Shown in pieces: positions 8,793-18,260 of a DNA stretch of 64,000 nt. Source of the DNA: Sulfitobacter sp. DSM 110093 (lineage in GTDB: Bacteria > Pseudomonadota > Alphaproteobacteria > Rhodobacterales > Rhodobacteraceae). Numbering within the stretch: position 1 is the stretch's first letter; every line of letters starts with the position of its first letter. The notes beneath the pieces were generated by a model. The model was not told the origin of the DNA, did not search any database, and saw only the letters and a program-made list of their open reading frames with translations. The stretch spans positions 434,001 through 498,000 of the forward strand of contig NZ_CP085167.1 in the NCBI RefSeq assembly GCF_022788715.1, in the 5' to 3' direction. A program made the position numbers and the translations under genes.

Positions 8793-9941
8793 CTAAAGCC
8801 GGGGCAGGGGATTGCTGGCCTTGTTGTAGGCTTTCCAGTCGGTGATCTCAGGGTAGTACATCTCGCGCCATTTGCGCACGCGGGGGTTCATGATGCGCCG
8901 CCACAGCGGGGGGACCATCGCGGCCATGGTCATCACCGGATAGCCATAGGGCAACTGCGGCGCGTCGCCCGTGCCATAGGTCTGCAAGACCGGGAAACGG
9001 CGGTCGGGTTTGTAGTGGTGATCGGAATGGCGTTGCAGGTTGATCAGCAGCCAGTTCGACGCCCTATGCGCTGCGTTCCAAGAATGGCGCGGCTGGACAT
9101 GTTCATACTTGCTACCGCCCAGATGTTTGCGCGTCAGCCCGTAGTGTTCGATGTAATTGACCAGCTCCAGCTGCCAGATCGCGACCCCGGCCTGCACGAG
9201 GAACAGGCCCAAGCCACTCCATCCGCCCAGCACCAGCGCCAGCAACAAGAAGGCGGCTTGCAGCGCCCAGTATTTGAAAAACGGATTGCCCGGATCGGTC
9301 CAAGGCAGCCCCTTGCGCGCCAGCATGTTCTTTTCGGCATGAAAGGCCGAGGTCAGCGACTCGCGCAGCACGCGGGGGTAGAAGCGGTGGAACCCTTCGT
9401 TATAGCGCGCCGTCACCGTGTCGCGCGGGGTGCCGACATGGCGGTGGTGCACCAGCAGATGTTCCGACCGAAAATGCGAATAGAGGACCATGGCCAGCAG
9501 GAAATCCGCCAGCCGCCGTTCGGTCCTATTCCGCTGGTGCATCAACTCATGGCTGTAATTAATCCCGATGGTGCCGGTGATGACGCCGACGCCAAAGAAC
9601 AGGAAAATACGCTCTGCCGTGTCCAGATGCGCGGCGCGCGTGGCGTAATAGATCAGGCCAAAGACGGTCAGGAATTGCAGTGGCGTCCAGATCAGCGTGA
9701 CAAGACGATACCAGTAAAGGTCATCGTCGGTCGCTTCCAGATCAGCGTTGTCGAGGTTCAGCCCCAGCACCGCGTCGAGCAGGGAAAAGAGATACCACGT
9801 CACCAACGGCAGCAGTGCGATGGCCCATCCGCCCTGCAGGGCACAAAACCACGCCAGCGGGATCAGCAGCAGCGACAGCCAAAACGGCAAGGCGCGGCTG
9901 AGGCGGGCAAGGTCTTGTGGGGCGATGATGCGGTTCGGCAT
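8793..9941 (-). CDS. alkB: AlkB-type membrane alkane 1-monooxygenase
   Basis: 382 residues from the ATG at 9941, chosen because GAGG lies six bases upstream; an earlier ATG at 9953 has none. This integral membrane di-iron enzyme hydroxylates the terminal carbon of alkanes, using electrons from rubredoxin. All histidine clusters are present: HELMH (131-135), EHLLVHHRHVGTPRD (160-174), NYIEHYGL (262-269) and LQRHSDHH (302-309). The NYxEHYGL block separates it from desaturases and xylene monooxygenase. Hydrophobic segments precede each cluster. No rubredoxin, rubredoxin reductase or AlkS-type regulator is nearby, so electron partners must be encoded elsewhere. Chain-length preference cannot be read here. 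Confidence 0.92.
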   Translation of the reverse strand: MPNRIIAPQDLARLSRALPFWLSLLLIPLAWFCALQGGWAIALLPLVTWYLFSLLDAVLGLNLDNADLEATDDDLYWYRLVTLIWTPLQFLTVFGLIYYATRAAHLDTAERIFLFFGVGVITGTIGINYSHELMHQRNRTERRLADFLLAMVLYSHFRSEHLLVHHRHVGTPRDTVTARYNEGFHRFYPRVLRESLTSAFHAEKNMLARKGLPWTDPGNPFFKYWALQAAFLLLALVLGGWSGLGLFLVQAGVAIWQLELVNYIEHYGLTRKHLGGSKYEHVQPRHSWNAAHRASNWLLINLQRHSDHHYKPDRRFPVLQTYGTGDAPQLPYGYPVMTMAAMVPPLWRRIMNPRVRKWREMYYPEITDWKAYNKASNPLPRL

Positions 9942-10007
9942 GGGGCACCTCATTGTTGCCCGCCAGATATACCGCAGATCGCCGGGGGTACAAAGCCTGA
10001 CGCGGCG

Positions 10008-11072
10008 CTAGCGGGTCAGATCAAAAGCCTTGCGCATCACAGTGGGCAGATCGCTGGGGCTGAACTGGTTTTGGCCGATGAATTCGCCGACATTTGGCGC
10101 AGTATCATGGCCGACCCGCGCGTGCTGTACGGTCAGCATCAGGTGAAAATGGGTGAATGTATGGCGCACCTCACCGGGCAGGGGCTGCCAATCGGCGGCC
10201 AGCGGCGGCGTGCCTTCGGGCCGCGGCTCTGCCGTATCGACCCAGTCGGAACCGGGCCAACCGAGCATCCCGCCAAGCAGCCCTTTGTCGGGCCGAGTCT
10301 CAAGCAGCCACGCGCCATCCTCGCGCTGCGCCAGATAGACGGTGCCGTGGCGGATGGGTTTCGGCTTTTTCGGCGTCTTCTTAGGCAAGAGCACCGCTGT
10401 GCCTTCTGCCCGCGCGACGCAGGGCTCGCGCCACGGGCAGATGCCGCAGGCGGGGGACTTTGGCGTGCAGATCGTTGCGCCCAGATCCATCACGGCTTGG
10501 GCATAGTCTCCGGGCCGGTCCTGCGGGGTCAGCGCGACGGCCCGCACCATCAACTCGGGCTTGGCCGCGGGCAGGGGCGTGTGGATGTCATAGACCCGCG
10601 CCATCACCCGCTCGACATTGCCATCAAGCACCGCGTGGGGCAGATCGAACGCAATGGAGGAGATCGCCGCCGCCGTATAAGGCCCGATCCCCGGCAGTTT
10701 CAGCAGCGCGTCGTGATCCGCCGGGAAGTTGCCACCATGCTCTGCCACCACTGCACGCGCGCATTTCAACAGGTTGCGGGCGCGGGCGTAATAGCCAAGC
10801 CCGGCCCATTCGGCCATCACATCGGCATCTTCGGCGGCGGCCAGCGCGCCTACATCCGGCCAGCGGGCGGTGAACCGTGCGAAATAGTCCTTTACCGTGG
10901 CCACGGTGGTCTGCTGCAACATGACCTCGCTCAGCCAGATGCGGTAGGGGTCGGGCATGACCCCGGCCATCCGGTCGTGCGGCGGCACCCGCCACGGCAG
11001 GGCGCGGGCATGGGTGTCGTACCACTCTAGCAGGATCGGCGGCAGCTTGCTGACGGATGTCTTCTCACGCAA
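10008..11072 (-). CDS. mutY: A/G-specific adenine DNA glycosylase
   Basis: 354 residues from a TTG; an in-frame TAA lies two codons upstream and AAAGG is eight bases ahead, so TTG is the best start. It removes adenine mispaired with 8-oxoguanine. Visible: Glu49 in LSEVMLQQTTV, helix-hairpin-helix LPGIGPYTAAAI at 126-137, catalytic Asp150 in VLDGNVERV, and the 4Fe-4S ligands Cys202, 209, 212 and 218 (C-x6-C-x2-C-x5-C). The C-terminal NUDIX-like domain (about 230-354) recognises the oxidised guanine. It runs divergently from the DUF721 gene. Confidence 0.96.
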   Translation of the reverse strand: MREKTSVSKLPPILLEWYDTHARALPWRVPPHDRMAGVMPDPYRIWLSEVMLQQTTVATVKDYFARFTARWPDVGALAAAEDADVMAEWAGLGYYARARNLLKCARAVVAEHGGNFPADHDALLKLPGIGPYTAAAISSIAFDLPHAVLDGNVERVMARVYDIHTPLPAAKPELMVRAVALTPQDRPGDYAQAVMDLGATICTPKSPACGICPWREPCVARAEGTAVLLPKKTPKKPKPIRHGTVYLAQREDGAWLLETRPDKGLLGGMLGWPGSDWVDTAEPRPEGTPPLAADWQPLPGEVRHTFTHFHLMLTVQHARVGHDTAPNVGEFIGQNQFSPSDLPTVMRKAFDLTR

Positions 11073-11127
11073 TGTTTAGGCCTTTCCACAGGGCAGGGGC
11101 TGGTGACGCGGGGGCAAATGGTTATGT

Positions 11128-11664
11128 ATGTCAGCATATTCGGGAAACAAAGCCATGCCGCCACGTCGTACGACTACAAAAGGGTTCAAACGCACCGACA
11201 GCCTGCTCTCGCAGCAGATTCGCAAGGCGAGCGAGACCCGTGGCTTCGCGCAATCGCGTCTGCTGACCCATTGGACCGAGATCGCGGGCGAAGCAACTGC
11301 CGCCATCTCGCGCCCGGTTGAGGTCAGCTATGGCCGCAAGGAAGGCATCGGTGCCACGCTGACCCTGCTGACCACCGGGGCCAATGCGCCCATGCTGGAG
11401 ATGCAAAAAGAGCAACTGCGCGCGCGGGTCAACGCGGTCTATGGCTATAACGCCATCGCGCGGGTACGGATCACCCAGACGGCGGCGACCGGCTTTGCCG
11501 AAGGGCAGGTGGCGTTTGACCATAAACCCAAGGCCGAAAAACCCAGCCCGACCCCCGCGTTGCAACGCAAAGCAGCCGAAGCCGCCCAGCCCGTGGCCGA
11601 CGAAGGGCTGCGCGCAGCCCTTGCACGTCTGGGCGAGAACATATTGAACAAGAACCAAAGCTGA
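11128..11664 (+). CDS. DUF721 (DciA-like) protein
   Basis: 178 residues from the first ATG; an internal ATG at 11155 gives the N terminus MPPRRTTTKGFKR, closer to what I recall for relatives, so the start is uncertain by nine codons. The DUF721 core includes RKASETRGFAQSRLLTHWTEIAG and the basic/hydrophobic strand pattern to about residue 115; the tail (130-178) is Ala/Pro-rich with an amphipathic end. DciA, the characterised member of this family, is a loader of the replicative helicase in bacteria lacking DnaC. Assigning that role here is family-based inference. Next downstream is the DsbA-family gene, 38 bases away. Confidence 0.85.
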   Translation: MSAYSGNKAMPPRRTTTKGFKRTDSLLSQQIRKASETRGFAQSRLLTHWTEIAGEATAAISRPVEVSYGRKEGIGATLTLLTTGANAPMLEMQKEQLRARVNAVYGYNAIARVRITQTAATGFAEGQVAFDHKPKAEKPSPTPALQRKAAEAAQPVADEGLRAALARLGENILNKNQS

Positions 11665-11702
11665 CCAACCTAAAGCTGACGTAACAGACAAAGGAACATC
11701 TC

Positions 11703-12389
11703 ATGAATCGCAGAAACGTAATCCTTGGCGGTCTCGCCACACTCGGCGTCGGTGGCTGGTTTGCCGCAAGCAGCTTCGGCTCTTCCCCCCTTGGCAGCAC
11801 CGCGCTGACACCTTTCGTTGGTGCCGCGAACGCGCAAACGACCGAGGGCGACGTGGATACCTCCGGCATCACCGAGATGGTCATGGGCGACGAAAACGCG
11901 CCGGTCACGATGATCGAATACGCCTCCTTCACCTGCCCGCATTGTGCGACCTTCCACAACGATACCTTCAAAAAGCTGAAGGCCGATTACATCGACAGCG
12001 GCAAAGTGAAATTCATTTATCGCGAAGTCTATTTCGACCGCTACGGCCTCTGGGCCTCCATGGTGGCGCGCTGCGGCGGGCAAGAAAAATTCTTTGGCAT
12101 CGCCGACCTGATCTACAAATCGCAAAGCGAGTGGACCCGAGCGGGCGAACCTGCGGCCATCGTTGACGAATTGCGCAAGATCGGCCGTCTGGCTGGCCTT
12201 GATAACGAGATGTTGGACGAATGCCTGAAAGACGGTGAAAAAGCCGAGGCGCTGGTGGCATGGTACACCGAGAACTCCAAAGAGGATGACATCTCTAGCA
12301 CACCGAGCTTCGTCATCGACGGCAAGAAACACTCGAACATGTCCTATGCCGACATGAAAGAGATCCTCGACACAGCGCTGGCTGGCTAA
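11703..12389 (+). CDS. DsbA-family thiol-disulfide oxidoreductase, exported
   Basis: 228 residues. An N-terminal export signal begins NRRNVILGGLATLGVGGW, with cleavage likely after AANA (44). The paired arginines resemble a Tat motif, but the following residues do not settle Tat versus Sec. The thioredoxin fold carries the redox motif CPHC (78-81) and the cis-proline in TPSF (Pro201). The domain is the DsbA-like thioredoxin_4 type seen in alphaproteobacteria, where it forms disulfides or handles thiols in the periplasm. Its TAA shares its last base with the ATG of the CoA-transferase, so the two genes are coupled. Confidence 0.9.
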   Translation: MNRRNVILGGLATLGVGGWFAASSFGSSPLGSTALTPFVGAANAQTTEGDVDTSGITEMVMGDENAPVTMIEYASFTCPHCATFHNDTFKKLKADYIDSGKVKFIYREVYFDRYGLWASMVARCGGQEKFFGIADLIYKSQSEWTRAGEPAAIVDELRKIGRLAGLDNEMLDECLKDGEKAEALVAWYTENSKEDDISSTPSFVIDGKKHSNMSYADMKEILDTALAG

Positions 12390-13507
12390 TGACCGCTCCG
12401 CTTGCAGGACTGAAAGTCGTCGAATTGGCGCGTGTTCTGGCTGGCCCTTGGGCCGGTCAGACACTGTCGGACCTCGGATGCGAGGTGATCAAAGTGGAAA
12501 GCCCGGCGGGGGATGACACCCGCCAATGGGGCCCGCCCTTCGTCACCCGGGACGAGGATGTCACCGCTTCCTATTTCCACTCCACCAACCGGGGCAAAGC
12601 CTCGGTCACCGTGGATTTCCGGACTGAAGAAGGGCAGGCGCAGGTCAAGGAACTCTTGGCCGACGCAGACATCGTGATTGAGAATTTCAAAACCGGGGGA
12701 TTGGCGAAATACGGGTTAGATTATGCCAGCCTGTCTGCCCAGTTCCCAAAACTGATCTATTGTTCGATCACGGGGTTCGGCCATACCGGCCCCTACGCCC
12801 ACCGCGCGGGCTATGATTTCATCATTCAAGGCATGTCGGGCCTGATGTCGATCACTGGCGAACCGGACGGCCAGCCGCAGAAATCCGGCATGGCGATCAC
12901 CGATATCTTTACCGGGGTCTATGCCAGCACCGCGATTCTGGCGGCTGTGCATCAGCGTCACCAAACCGGCGTCGGCCAGCATATCGACATGGCACTGCTT
13001 GACTGCGCCGTGGCGATCACCGGCAATCAGGCGATGAACTATCTCACCACCGGCAAGGCGCCGACGCGGATGGGCAACGCGCATCCCAACCTGACACCCT
13101 ATGAGGTGTTTGAGTGTTCCGACGGCCATCTCATCATCGCCACGGGCAATGACGGGCAATATCAGCGCCTGTGCCAGTTGCTGGGCCTCGATGACATGGC
13201 CACGGCGTCCGATTACCTCAAGAACGCCGACCGGGTCGCCAACCGGCCCGAGATGATCCGCCGCTTGACCGGGGCCACCCGTCTGCGCAGCCGTGATGAT
13301 CTGCTCGCTGCCTGTGAGGCGCATGGCGTGCCTGCCGGGCCGATCAACGATATGTCAGATGTCATGGCCGATCCGCATGTCATTGCACGCGGCATGCAGA
13401 TTGACCTCGACGGCGTGCCGGGGCTGCGGTCGCCCTTCACCTTTTCGGGGGCCGAGCTTTCGCTGCACCGGCCCGCGCCGAAACTGGGCGAAGACAACAA
13501 GGCCTAA
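12389..13507 (+). CDS. CaiB/BaiF family III CoA-transferase
   Basis: 372 residues. Family III enzymes move CoA between carboxylic acids through an aspartyl-CoA intermediate. Typical blocks: [21 protein letters not shown] (about 18-38), [15 protein letters not shown], and the catalytic aspartate Asp172 in [11 protein letters not shown]. The active-site glycine loop and the C-terminal [16 protein letters not shown] block are present, so it looks active. Substrate cannot be read from sequence. It starts on the last base of the DsbA-family stop codon and ends four bases into the convergent lpxK gene. Confidence 0.92.
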   Translation: MTAPLAGLKVVELARVLAGPWAGQTLSDLGCEVIKVESPAGDDTRQWGPPFVTRDEDVTASYFHSTNRGKASVTVDFRTEEGQAQVKELLADADIVIENFKTGGLAKYGLDYASLSAQFPKLIYCSITGFGHTGPYAHRAGYDFIIQGMSGLMSITGEPDGQPQKSGMAITDIFTGVYASTAILAAVHQRHQTGVGQHIDMALLDCAVAITGNQAMNYLTTGKAPTRMGNAHPNLTPYEVFECSDGHLIIATGNDGQYQRLCQLLGLDDMATASDYLKNADRVANRPEMIRRLTGATRLRSRDDLLAACEAHGVPAGPINDMSDVMADPHVIARGMQIDLDGVPGLRSPFTFSGAELSLHRPAPKLGEDNKA

Positions 13508-14490
13508 AGCGGTGGCAGCCTGTCCAGCGCTGCATGCAGCGCGTTGCCCTCGGGCAGGGACAGGCGCACCGGCAGGGTCAGCACTTTGGCGCGGAACTCC
13601 ATCGGCAGGCGTACCGCGTCCTTTTCAGTGGTAACAAGCTGGGCGCCGCGCATCGCGGCTTCGGTCTCTAGCCGGAGCATCAGCCGTGGCGTCAGCGGCT
13701 GGTGATCCTCCAGCGCCTCGGCGTGGAGGATCGTAGCCCCCAGCCCGCGCAGCGTTGCAAAGAATTTCTCAGGGTGGCCGATGCCTGCAAAGGCGAGCAC
13801 TTGGGAATCCGACCAATCCATCCCGGTTTGCAGCGGTGCGAGTTCGGCACGAGCGTGGGGCAGGTCCGTCTTAGGCAGTCGTTTCGCAAAGCGCGCCTGC
13901 GCCGCCTCATCCCCGATAGAGATCAAAAGATCGGCCCGCGCCAGCCCCGCTGCGACAGGCTCGCGCAGCGGCCCGGCGGGCAGGCACAGGCCGTTGCCGA
14001 AACCTTTGACCGCATCCACCACAACGATGCTAAGATCCTGCACCAGCGCGGGGTTTTGGAAGCCGTCATCAAGGACTACGACACTGGCGCCCGCCGCCTC
14101 TGCCGCCTGCGCGCCCGCAGCACGATCACGGGCAACCCAGACATCCGCGAACGCGGCCAGCAGCAGCGGTTCATCCCCCACCTCGCCCGCGCTGTGCCGT
14201 GCAGGATCCACCCGCACCGGCCCTTCCAGCGTGCCGCCGTAGCCGCGTGAAAGGACATGCGGGCGGTGGCCGCGCTCTAGCAGATATTGGAGCACCGCCA
14301 TCACTGTGGGTGTCTTGCCCGTGCCGCCTGCATTGATATTGCCGATACAGATCACCGGAATGCCCAAACGCAACGGCACCCCGCTGGCCAACCGCCGCGC
14401 GGTGGCCGTGGCGTAGACCGCGCCCAGTGGCTGCAACAAGCGCGCGCGCCAATCGGGGCGGGGCAGGTGCCAGAACTCAGGTGCGCGCAT
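13504..14490 (-). CDS. lpxK: Tetraacyldisaccharide 4'-kinase
   Basis: 328 residues from the ATG at 14490, preceded by GGGGAG; it overlaps the waaA-like gene by 14 bases. It phosphorylates the 4' position of the lipid A disaccharide at the inner membrane. The P-loop is at about 52-62 ([11 protein letters not shown]), followed by SRGYGG and the acidic block VVLDDGFQN. Length matches the family (about 325-330). It is last in a minus-strand cluster with the Kdo transferase-like gene, so lipid A synthesis steps are co-transcribed. Confidence 0.96.
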   Translation of the reverse strand: MRAPEFWHLPRPDWRARLLQPLGAVYATATARRLASGVPLRLGIPVICIGNINAGGTGKTPTVMAVLQYLLERGHRPHVLSRGYGGTLEGPVRVDPARHSAGEVGDEPLLLAAFADVWVARDRAAGAQAAEAAGASVVVLDDGFQNPALVQDLSIVVVDAVKGFGNGLCLPAGPLREPVAAGLARADLLISIGDEAAQARFAKRLPKTDLPHARAELAPLQTGMDWSDSQVLAFAGIGHPEKFFATLRGLGATILHAEALEDHQPLTPRLMLRLETEAAMRGAQLVTTEKDAVRLPMEFRAKVLTLPVRLSLPEGNALHAALDRLPPL

Positions 14491-15721
14491 CAAGCTCCCC
14501 CGCTTTTTCATCAAGACGGTCTTGGATCAATTCAATCACCCGGTCGGCCAGTTCGGCCCCTTCGCTGATCACGTCCCAGCCCGCATGGGCCATGGTCGCC
14601 GCCTGATCCGGCGCGATCAGCCGCGACACCGCATTGCCAAGCGCGCCCGCATCATTGACGATCCGCGCGGCCCCCGCCGTGGCAAGCCGCCCGTAGGAAG
14701 GCAGATAGTTGCGCACCTTAGGGCCATAAAGCACAGCTGAACCGAGCGCTGCTGCCTCAAACGGGTCGCAGCCACCGTGGCCCGAGACCAGCGATGACCC
14801 AAGGAAAGACACCGGCGCCACACGAAAGAACAGTCCCCGGTCGCCGGGATCATCGACCACCATGACTTGCGTCGTCTCATCGGGGTAGGGATCATCCCCC
14901 CAGCGTATCGTGGTGAACCTACGCGCACGGGCGCGTTCATAGGCTTGATCCGCGGTAGCGTAGTCATGTGTGTGCAGGATCAAGAGCAACCGATGCGATA
15001 GGCGCAGCGCTTGGCGGTGCGCGGCAAGTACGACGGGAATTTCTTCGGGCAGCACCTGCGTGGCATACCAAACCGGGCGCCCGACAAGGCAGGCCGACAT
15101 ATCGGCAAGATCTGTATCCGCACAGCGCAGCGCCTGACCGCCCGCCAACAGCGCCGAGGTCGCCTCTCCCTTAGCGCGGGGCAGGCCTAGGTTCACAAGG
15201 CGGCGCAGGGCAGTGTCAGAGCGGGCAAAGACATATTCAAATGTGGCGAGCAATTTTCGGGTCACATCGGGCAGCCAGCGGTGGCGGCGACCATCGAAAG
15301 CCGCGCTGTCGGCGTCGATCATCACCATAGCACAGCCGCGTGCCGAAGTTTCCAACACAAGGTTGGGCCTCAGCGCGCCCCATGTCCAAAGGCAGAAATC
15401 CGGCCGCCAGTGCTCAAGAAAGCGCCCTACATCCTCGGGATGCTCGCTAGGGGTTTGGATGACAAAAAGATCGCGCGTCTCGGTCGTTGGTATGTCATGA
15501 GCTGCGGCGCTTTCGGGCAAGGTCACCAGCACGGCCACACGGTCGCGCATCGTCATCAACCGTTTGGCAAGGTCCAGCACGGCCAACACATTGCCCGCCT
15601 CTGCGGCATGCATCCAGACCAATTCACCTTGTGGGCGCGGTGCATAGGGCGTTTCGCTCTCGGTCCCGCCACGGCGCACAAGCGCCCGATAGGCCGTCAG
15701 CCCCAGCGACCGGGCCGCCAT
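14477..15721 (-). CDS. waaA: Kdo transferase (WaaA/KdtA)-like glycosyltransferase
   Basis: 414 residues. The family adds Kdo from CMP-Kdo to lipid IVA at the inner membrane. The GT-B C-terminal domain is recognisable: [25 protein letters not shown] followed by [11 protein letters not shown]. The N-terminal domain contains [13 protein letters not shown]. Odd point: the conserved block that usually reads H-x3-VGE and carries the general base Glu reads MHAAEAGNV here, so the canonical Glu is Asn while a Glu sits three places earlier. This could be a Rhodobacterales variant or a shifted base. Its place between DUF4170 and lpxK supports the lipid A role. Confidence 0.82.
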   Translation of the reverse strand: MAARSLGLTAYRALVRRGGTESETPYAPRPQGELVWMHAAEAGNVLAVLDLAKRLMTMRDRVAVLVTLPESAAAHDIPTTETRDLFVIQTPSEHPEDVGRFLEHWRPDFCLWTWGALRPNLVLETSARGCAMVMIDADSAAFDGRRHRWLPDVTRKLLATFEYVFARSDTALRRLVNLGLPRAKGEATSALLAGGQALRCADTDLADMSACLVGRPVWYATQVLPEEIPVVLAAHRQALRLSHRLLLILHTHDYATADQAYERARARRFTTIRWGDDPYPDETTQVMVVDDPGDRGLFFRVAPVSFLGSSLVSGHGGCDPFEAAALGSAVLYGPKVRNYLPSYGRLATAGAARIVNDAGALGNAVSRLIAPDQAATMAHAGWDVISEGAELADRVIELIQDRLDEKAGELDART

Positions 15722-15727
15722 TGTGAT

Positions 15728-15970
15728 TTAGTCCAGTTCTTCGGTGGGAGAAGCGGGTTTTTCCTCGTCGCGCAGGCGATGCAGATGCGCGATGAAATAA
15801 CGCATATGGGCGTTGTCCACGGTGCGATGTGCTTCGGATTTCCACGCATCATAGGCGGTGGCGTAATCGGGGAAAATCCCGACGACATGGATGTCGTCAA
15901 CGTTCTTGAACGCATTCTTGGTCGGGTCAATAAGTTCGCCGCCGAAAACAAGGTGCAGGCGTTGGGTCAT
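15728..15970 (-). CDS. DUF4170 family protein
   Basis: 80 residues, soluble, with the family block LVFGGELIDPTKNAFKN and the conserved DYATAYDAWKSEA helix. AAAGGA precedes the ATG. Function is unknown. In Rhodobacterales it is regularly placed next to the Kdo transferase and lpxK, and here it ends six bases before the waaA-like start, so an accessory role in lipopolysaccharide core assembly is reasonable but unproven. Confidence 0.87.
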   Translation of the reverse strand: MTQRLHLVFGGELIDPTKNAFKNVDDIHVVGIFPDYATAYDAWKSEAHRTVDNAHMRYFIAHLHRLRDEEKPASPTEELD

Positions 15971-16033
15971 GAGGCTGTCCTTTGATCTGTCAAAGCTGCG
16001 GTACTGCGCATAGTGCCTAGCAGATGGGGCTGG

Positions 16034-16816
16034 TCACGCAAGGGCGTCGATCAACGCGCGGTGTACCGCAGGGCCACCCGCAACGATGCCGTCCACACGC
16101 GGATCGGGGTTGTTGAACTGCAGCGGCGCGCCAGTCGAAGTGGCACAGGTGCCGCCTGCTTCGGCCACGATCAGGGTGCCTGCGGCGATGTCCCATTCCC
16201 AAGTGCGGCGCAGGGTGATCATCGCGTCAAAAGACGCATCGGCCACCAGCGCCATGCGGTAAGCAAGCGAGGGGCGGTAGCTGCGCTTGAAAACGGGCGG
16301 CGCCCCCCCGTGCCAGCGTTCGGCCACGAGCGCGGGCCGCGCGGCGAGCACGGTCGCCTCGGCCAAATTGCTGATTTCAGATGTGCGGATCGGCGCACCG
16401 TTGAGCGTGGCGCCTCCGCCACGACTGGCAGCATAGAGCATATCGCGCATCGGCAGATAGACCACCGCCGCCGTCACTTCACCTTGCTTAGCCACGGCCA
16501 GCGAATGCGCCCATGTGTCGGAGCCTTCGACAAAACTGCGGGTGCCATCGATCGGGTCGATGATAAAGACCCGTTCATGCCCCAGCCGGTCGGTATTGTC
16601 CTCAGTCTCCTCAGACAGCCAGCCATAGTCGGGCCGTGCGCCCCGCAGTTCCGCCAGTAGCAGATCGTTCACGGCCAGATCGGCTTCGGTCACCGGGCCT
16701 GCGTTATCGGGCTTATCCCAGCGTTTGGCCGTGGCCCCGACAAAGCCGCGCGCCACTGCACCCGCCTTAAGGGCGGCGTCGATCAAAAGGGTGAGGTCGT
16801 CCTCAGGCACCGGCAA
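16034..16816 (-). CDS. Inositol-monophosphatase-fold phosphatase, CysQ-like
   Basis: 260 residues. Metal-site motifs of the IMPase/CysQ superfamily are complete: SEET (68-71), DPIDGTRSF (87-95), and TWEWDIAAGTLI near 203-214. CysQ-type members hydrolyse 3'-phosphoadenosine 5'-phosphate; inositol phosphate phosphatases share the same motifs, so the substrate is uncertain. The start appears to be TTG at 16816, overlapping pmbA by 14 bases; a GTG two codons later is the alternative. It lies between pmbA and DUF4170 on the same strand. Confidence 0.87.
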   Translation of the reverse strand: MPVPEDDLTLLIDAALKAGAVARGFVGATAKRWDKPDNAGPVTEADLAVNDLLLAELRGARPDYGWLSEETEDNTDRLGHERVFIIDPIDGTRSFVEGSDTWAHSLAVAKQGEVTAAVVYLPMRDMLYAASRGGGATLNGAPIRTSEISNLAEATVLAARPALVAERWHGGAPPVFKRSYRPSLAYRMALVADASFDAMITLRRTWEWDIAAGTLIVAEAGGTCATSTGAPLQFNNPDPRVDGIVAGGPAVHRALIDALA

Positions 16817-18149
16817 GGGTCATTCCCGGCACCAGCAGCGAGGGCACGACGCGGCTGAGATGCGTGCGCGCATCATTGGCAGGGATCATCGCCCGCAGCA
16901 TGTCACGCAGATTGCCCGCGATGGTGCATTCGTTGATCGCATGGGTGATCTCACCATTTTCGACCCACAGGCCCGAAGCCCCGCGCGAATAGTCGCCCGT
17001 ATTGGGATTGATAGTGCTGCCTATCATAGAGGTCACCAACAGCCCGGTGCCCATCTCAGCGATCAGATCGTCGCGGCTGGTGTTCCCTTGCGTCAGCGCG
17101 ATGTTCCAGTTTGACGGTTGCGGGCCAGAACCGGGCCCGCGCGCGGCGTTGCCCGTGGGGGCAAGCTCTAGCTTGCGGGCGGTGGCCAAATCCAGCGTCC
17201 AACCTTGGAGGATGCCTTTTTCGACAATAGCACGCTGCTTGGTCGGCAGCCCTTCGGCATCGAATGGGCGAGAGCCAGTGGCGCGGATGCGGGTCGGGTC
17301 TTCGATCAGCGACAAGCCTGCGGGAAGCACCTGTTCACCCATTGCATCGCGCAGGAACGATGCACCGCGCGAAATCGCCTGACCGTTGATCGCACCCAGC
17401 AAATGGCCAATCAGCGACGCGGCGATACGTTCGTCAAACAGCACTGGATAGCTGCCGGTCGGTGGTTTGCGCGCATCAAGCCGCGCCAGCGCGCGTTCGC
17501 CTGCACGTGTACCGATGTCCCCGGCATCGCGCAGATCGGCCTGAAAGATGCGGCTGTCGCCGTCATAGTCCCGTTCCATCCCCGTGCCGCTGCCTGCGAT
17601 GGCCACACAGGACAGGCCGCGTTCGCTGCGGGCATAGCCGCCTTCGAATCCATTGGTCGCGGCGAGGTAGATTTCTTGTGCGCCATAACCTGCGCCTGCA
17701 GATTGTACTTGGCTTACGCCTTTGACGGCCAAAGCGGCGGCTTCTGCGCGGGCGGCGTCATCTTGCAGCGTTTCGGGGGAAGGTTCAGGCGTCGCGTCAT
17801 AAAGTTCCAGCCCTTCGGCATCGCGGCGGGCAGAGAGTTGATCCGGATCGGCCAACCCCGAATAGGGGTCTTCGGGCGCTTCGCGGGCCATGGCGACGGC
17901 GCGTTCGGCCATTTCCTCAATCGTGCGCGACGATGTGTCAGAGGCCGAAACATTGGCCGAGCGGTGCCCGACAAAAACCCGCAGCCCGATGTCTGTCCCT
18001 TCGGAGCGCTCGGCCTGTTCCAGTGCCCCGCCGCGCACCTCGATCGAGACAGAGCTTGCCGTGATCGCCATTGCATCGGCCGCATCTGCACCGGCATTTG
18101 TGGCCGCCTGCAAAAGGGACTTGGTCAATGCATCAAGGGCTTCTGGCAT
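16803..18149 (-). CDS. pmbA: TldD/PmbA family protein, PmbA type
   Basis: 448 residues from the ATG at 18149, with GGAG eight bases upstream. Hallmark PmbA sequence includes SIEVRGGALEQAERSEGTDIG near the start and GATGNAARG-like and INPNTGDYSRGASGLWVENGE blocks near the end. TldD carries the HExxxH metal motif; PmbA, its partner, does not, and none is seen here. The heterodimer is a protease acting on unfolded peptides such as microcin precursors and CcdA. No tldD is in the window. It heads the cysQ/DUF4170/waaA/lpxK run. Confidence 0.9.
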   Translation of the reverse strand: MPEALDALTKSLLQAATNAGADAADAMAITASSVSIEVRGGALEQAERSEGTDIGLRVFVGHRSANVSASDTSSRTIEEMAERAVAMAREAPEDPYSGLADPDQLSARRDAEGLELYDATPEPSPETLQDDAARAEAAALAVKGVSQVQSAGAGYGAQEIYLAATNGFEGGYARSERGLSCVAIAGSGTGMERDYDGDSRIFQADLRDAGDIGTRAGERALARLDARKPPTGSYPVLFDERIAASLIGHLLGAINGQAISRGASFLRDAMGEQVLPAGLSLIEDPTRIRATGSRPFDAEGLPTKQRAIVEKGILQGWTLDLATARKLELAPTGNAARGPGSGPQPSNWNIALTQGNTSRDDLIAEMGTGLLVTSMIGSTINPNTGDYSRGASGLWVENGEITHAINECTIAGNLRDMLRAMIPANDARTHLSRVVPSLLVPGMTLAGA

Positions 18150-18233
18150 GGTTTGGCTCCGCTTGGGTTGCAAAAGGGGTAATCCCCCGCCCCGCAGGGG
18201 GCAAGGGCAACACTGTATTTTCCCAGTTGGGAG

Positions 18234-18254
18234 AGCGCGGGGAAAACCCGCGCT
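18234..18254 (-). other. GC-rich hairpin after the DUF2125 gene
   Basis: AGCGCGGG (18234-18241) pairs perfectly with 18247-18254 around GAAAA, seven bases after the DUF2125 stop. No T tract follows on the minus strand, so it may be an mRNA 3' stabiliser or a weak terminator ahead of pmbA. Confidence 0.5.
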
Positions 18255-18260
18255 GTGGGG

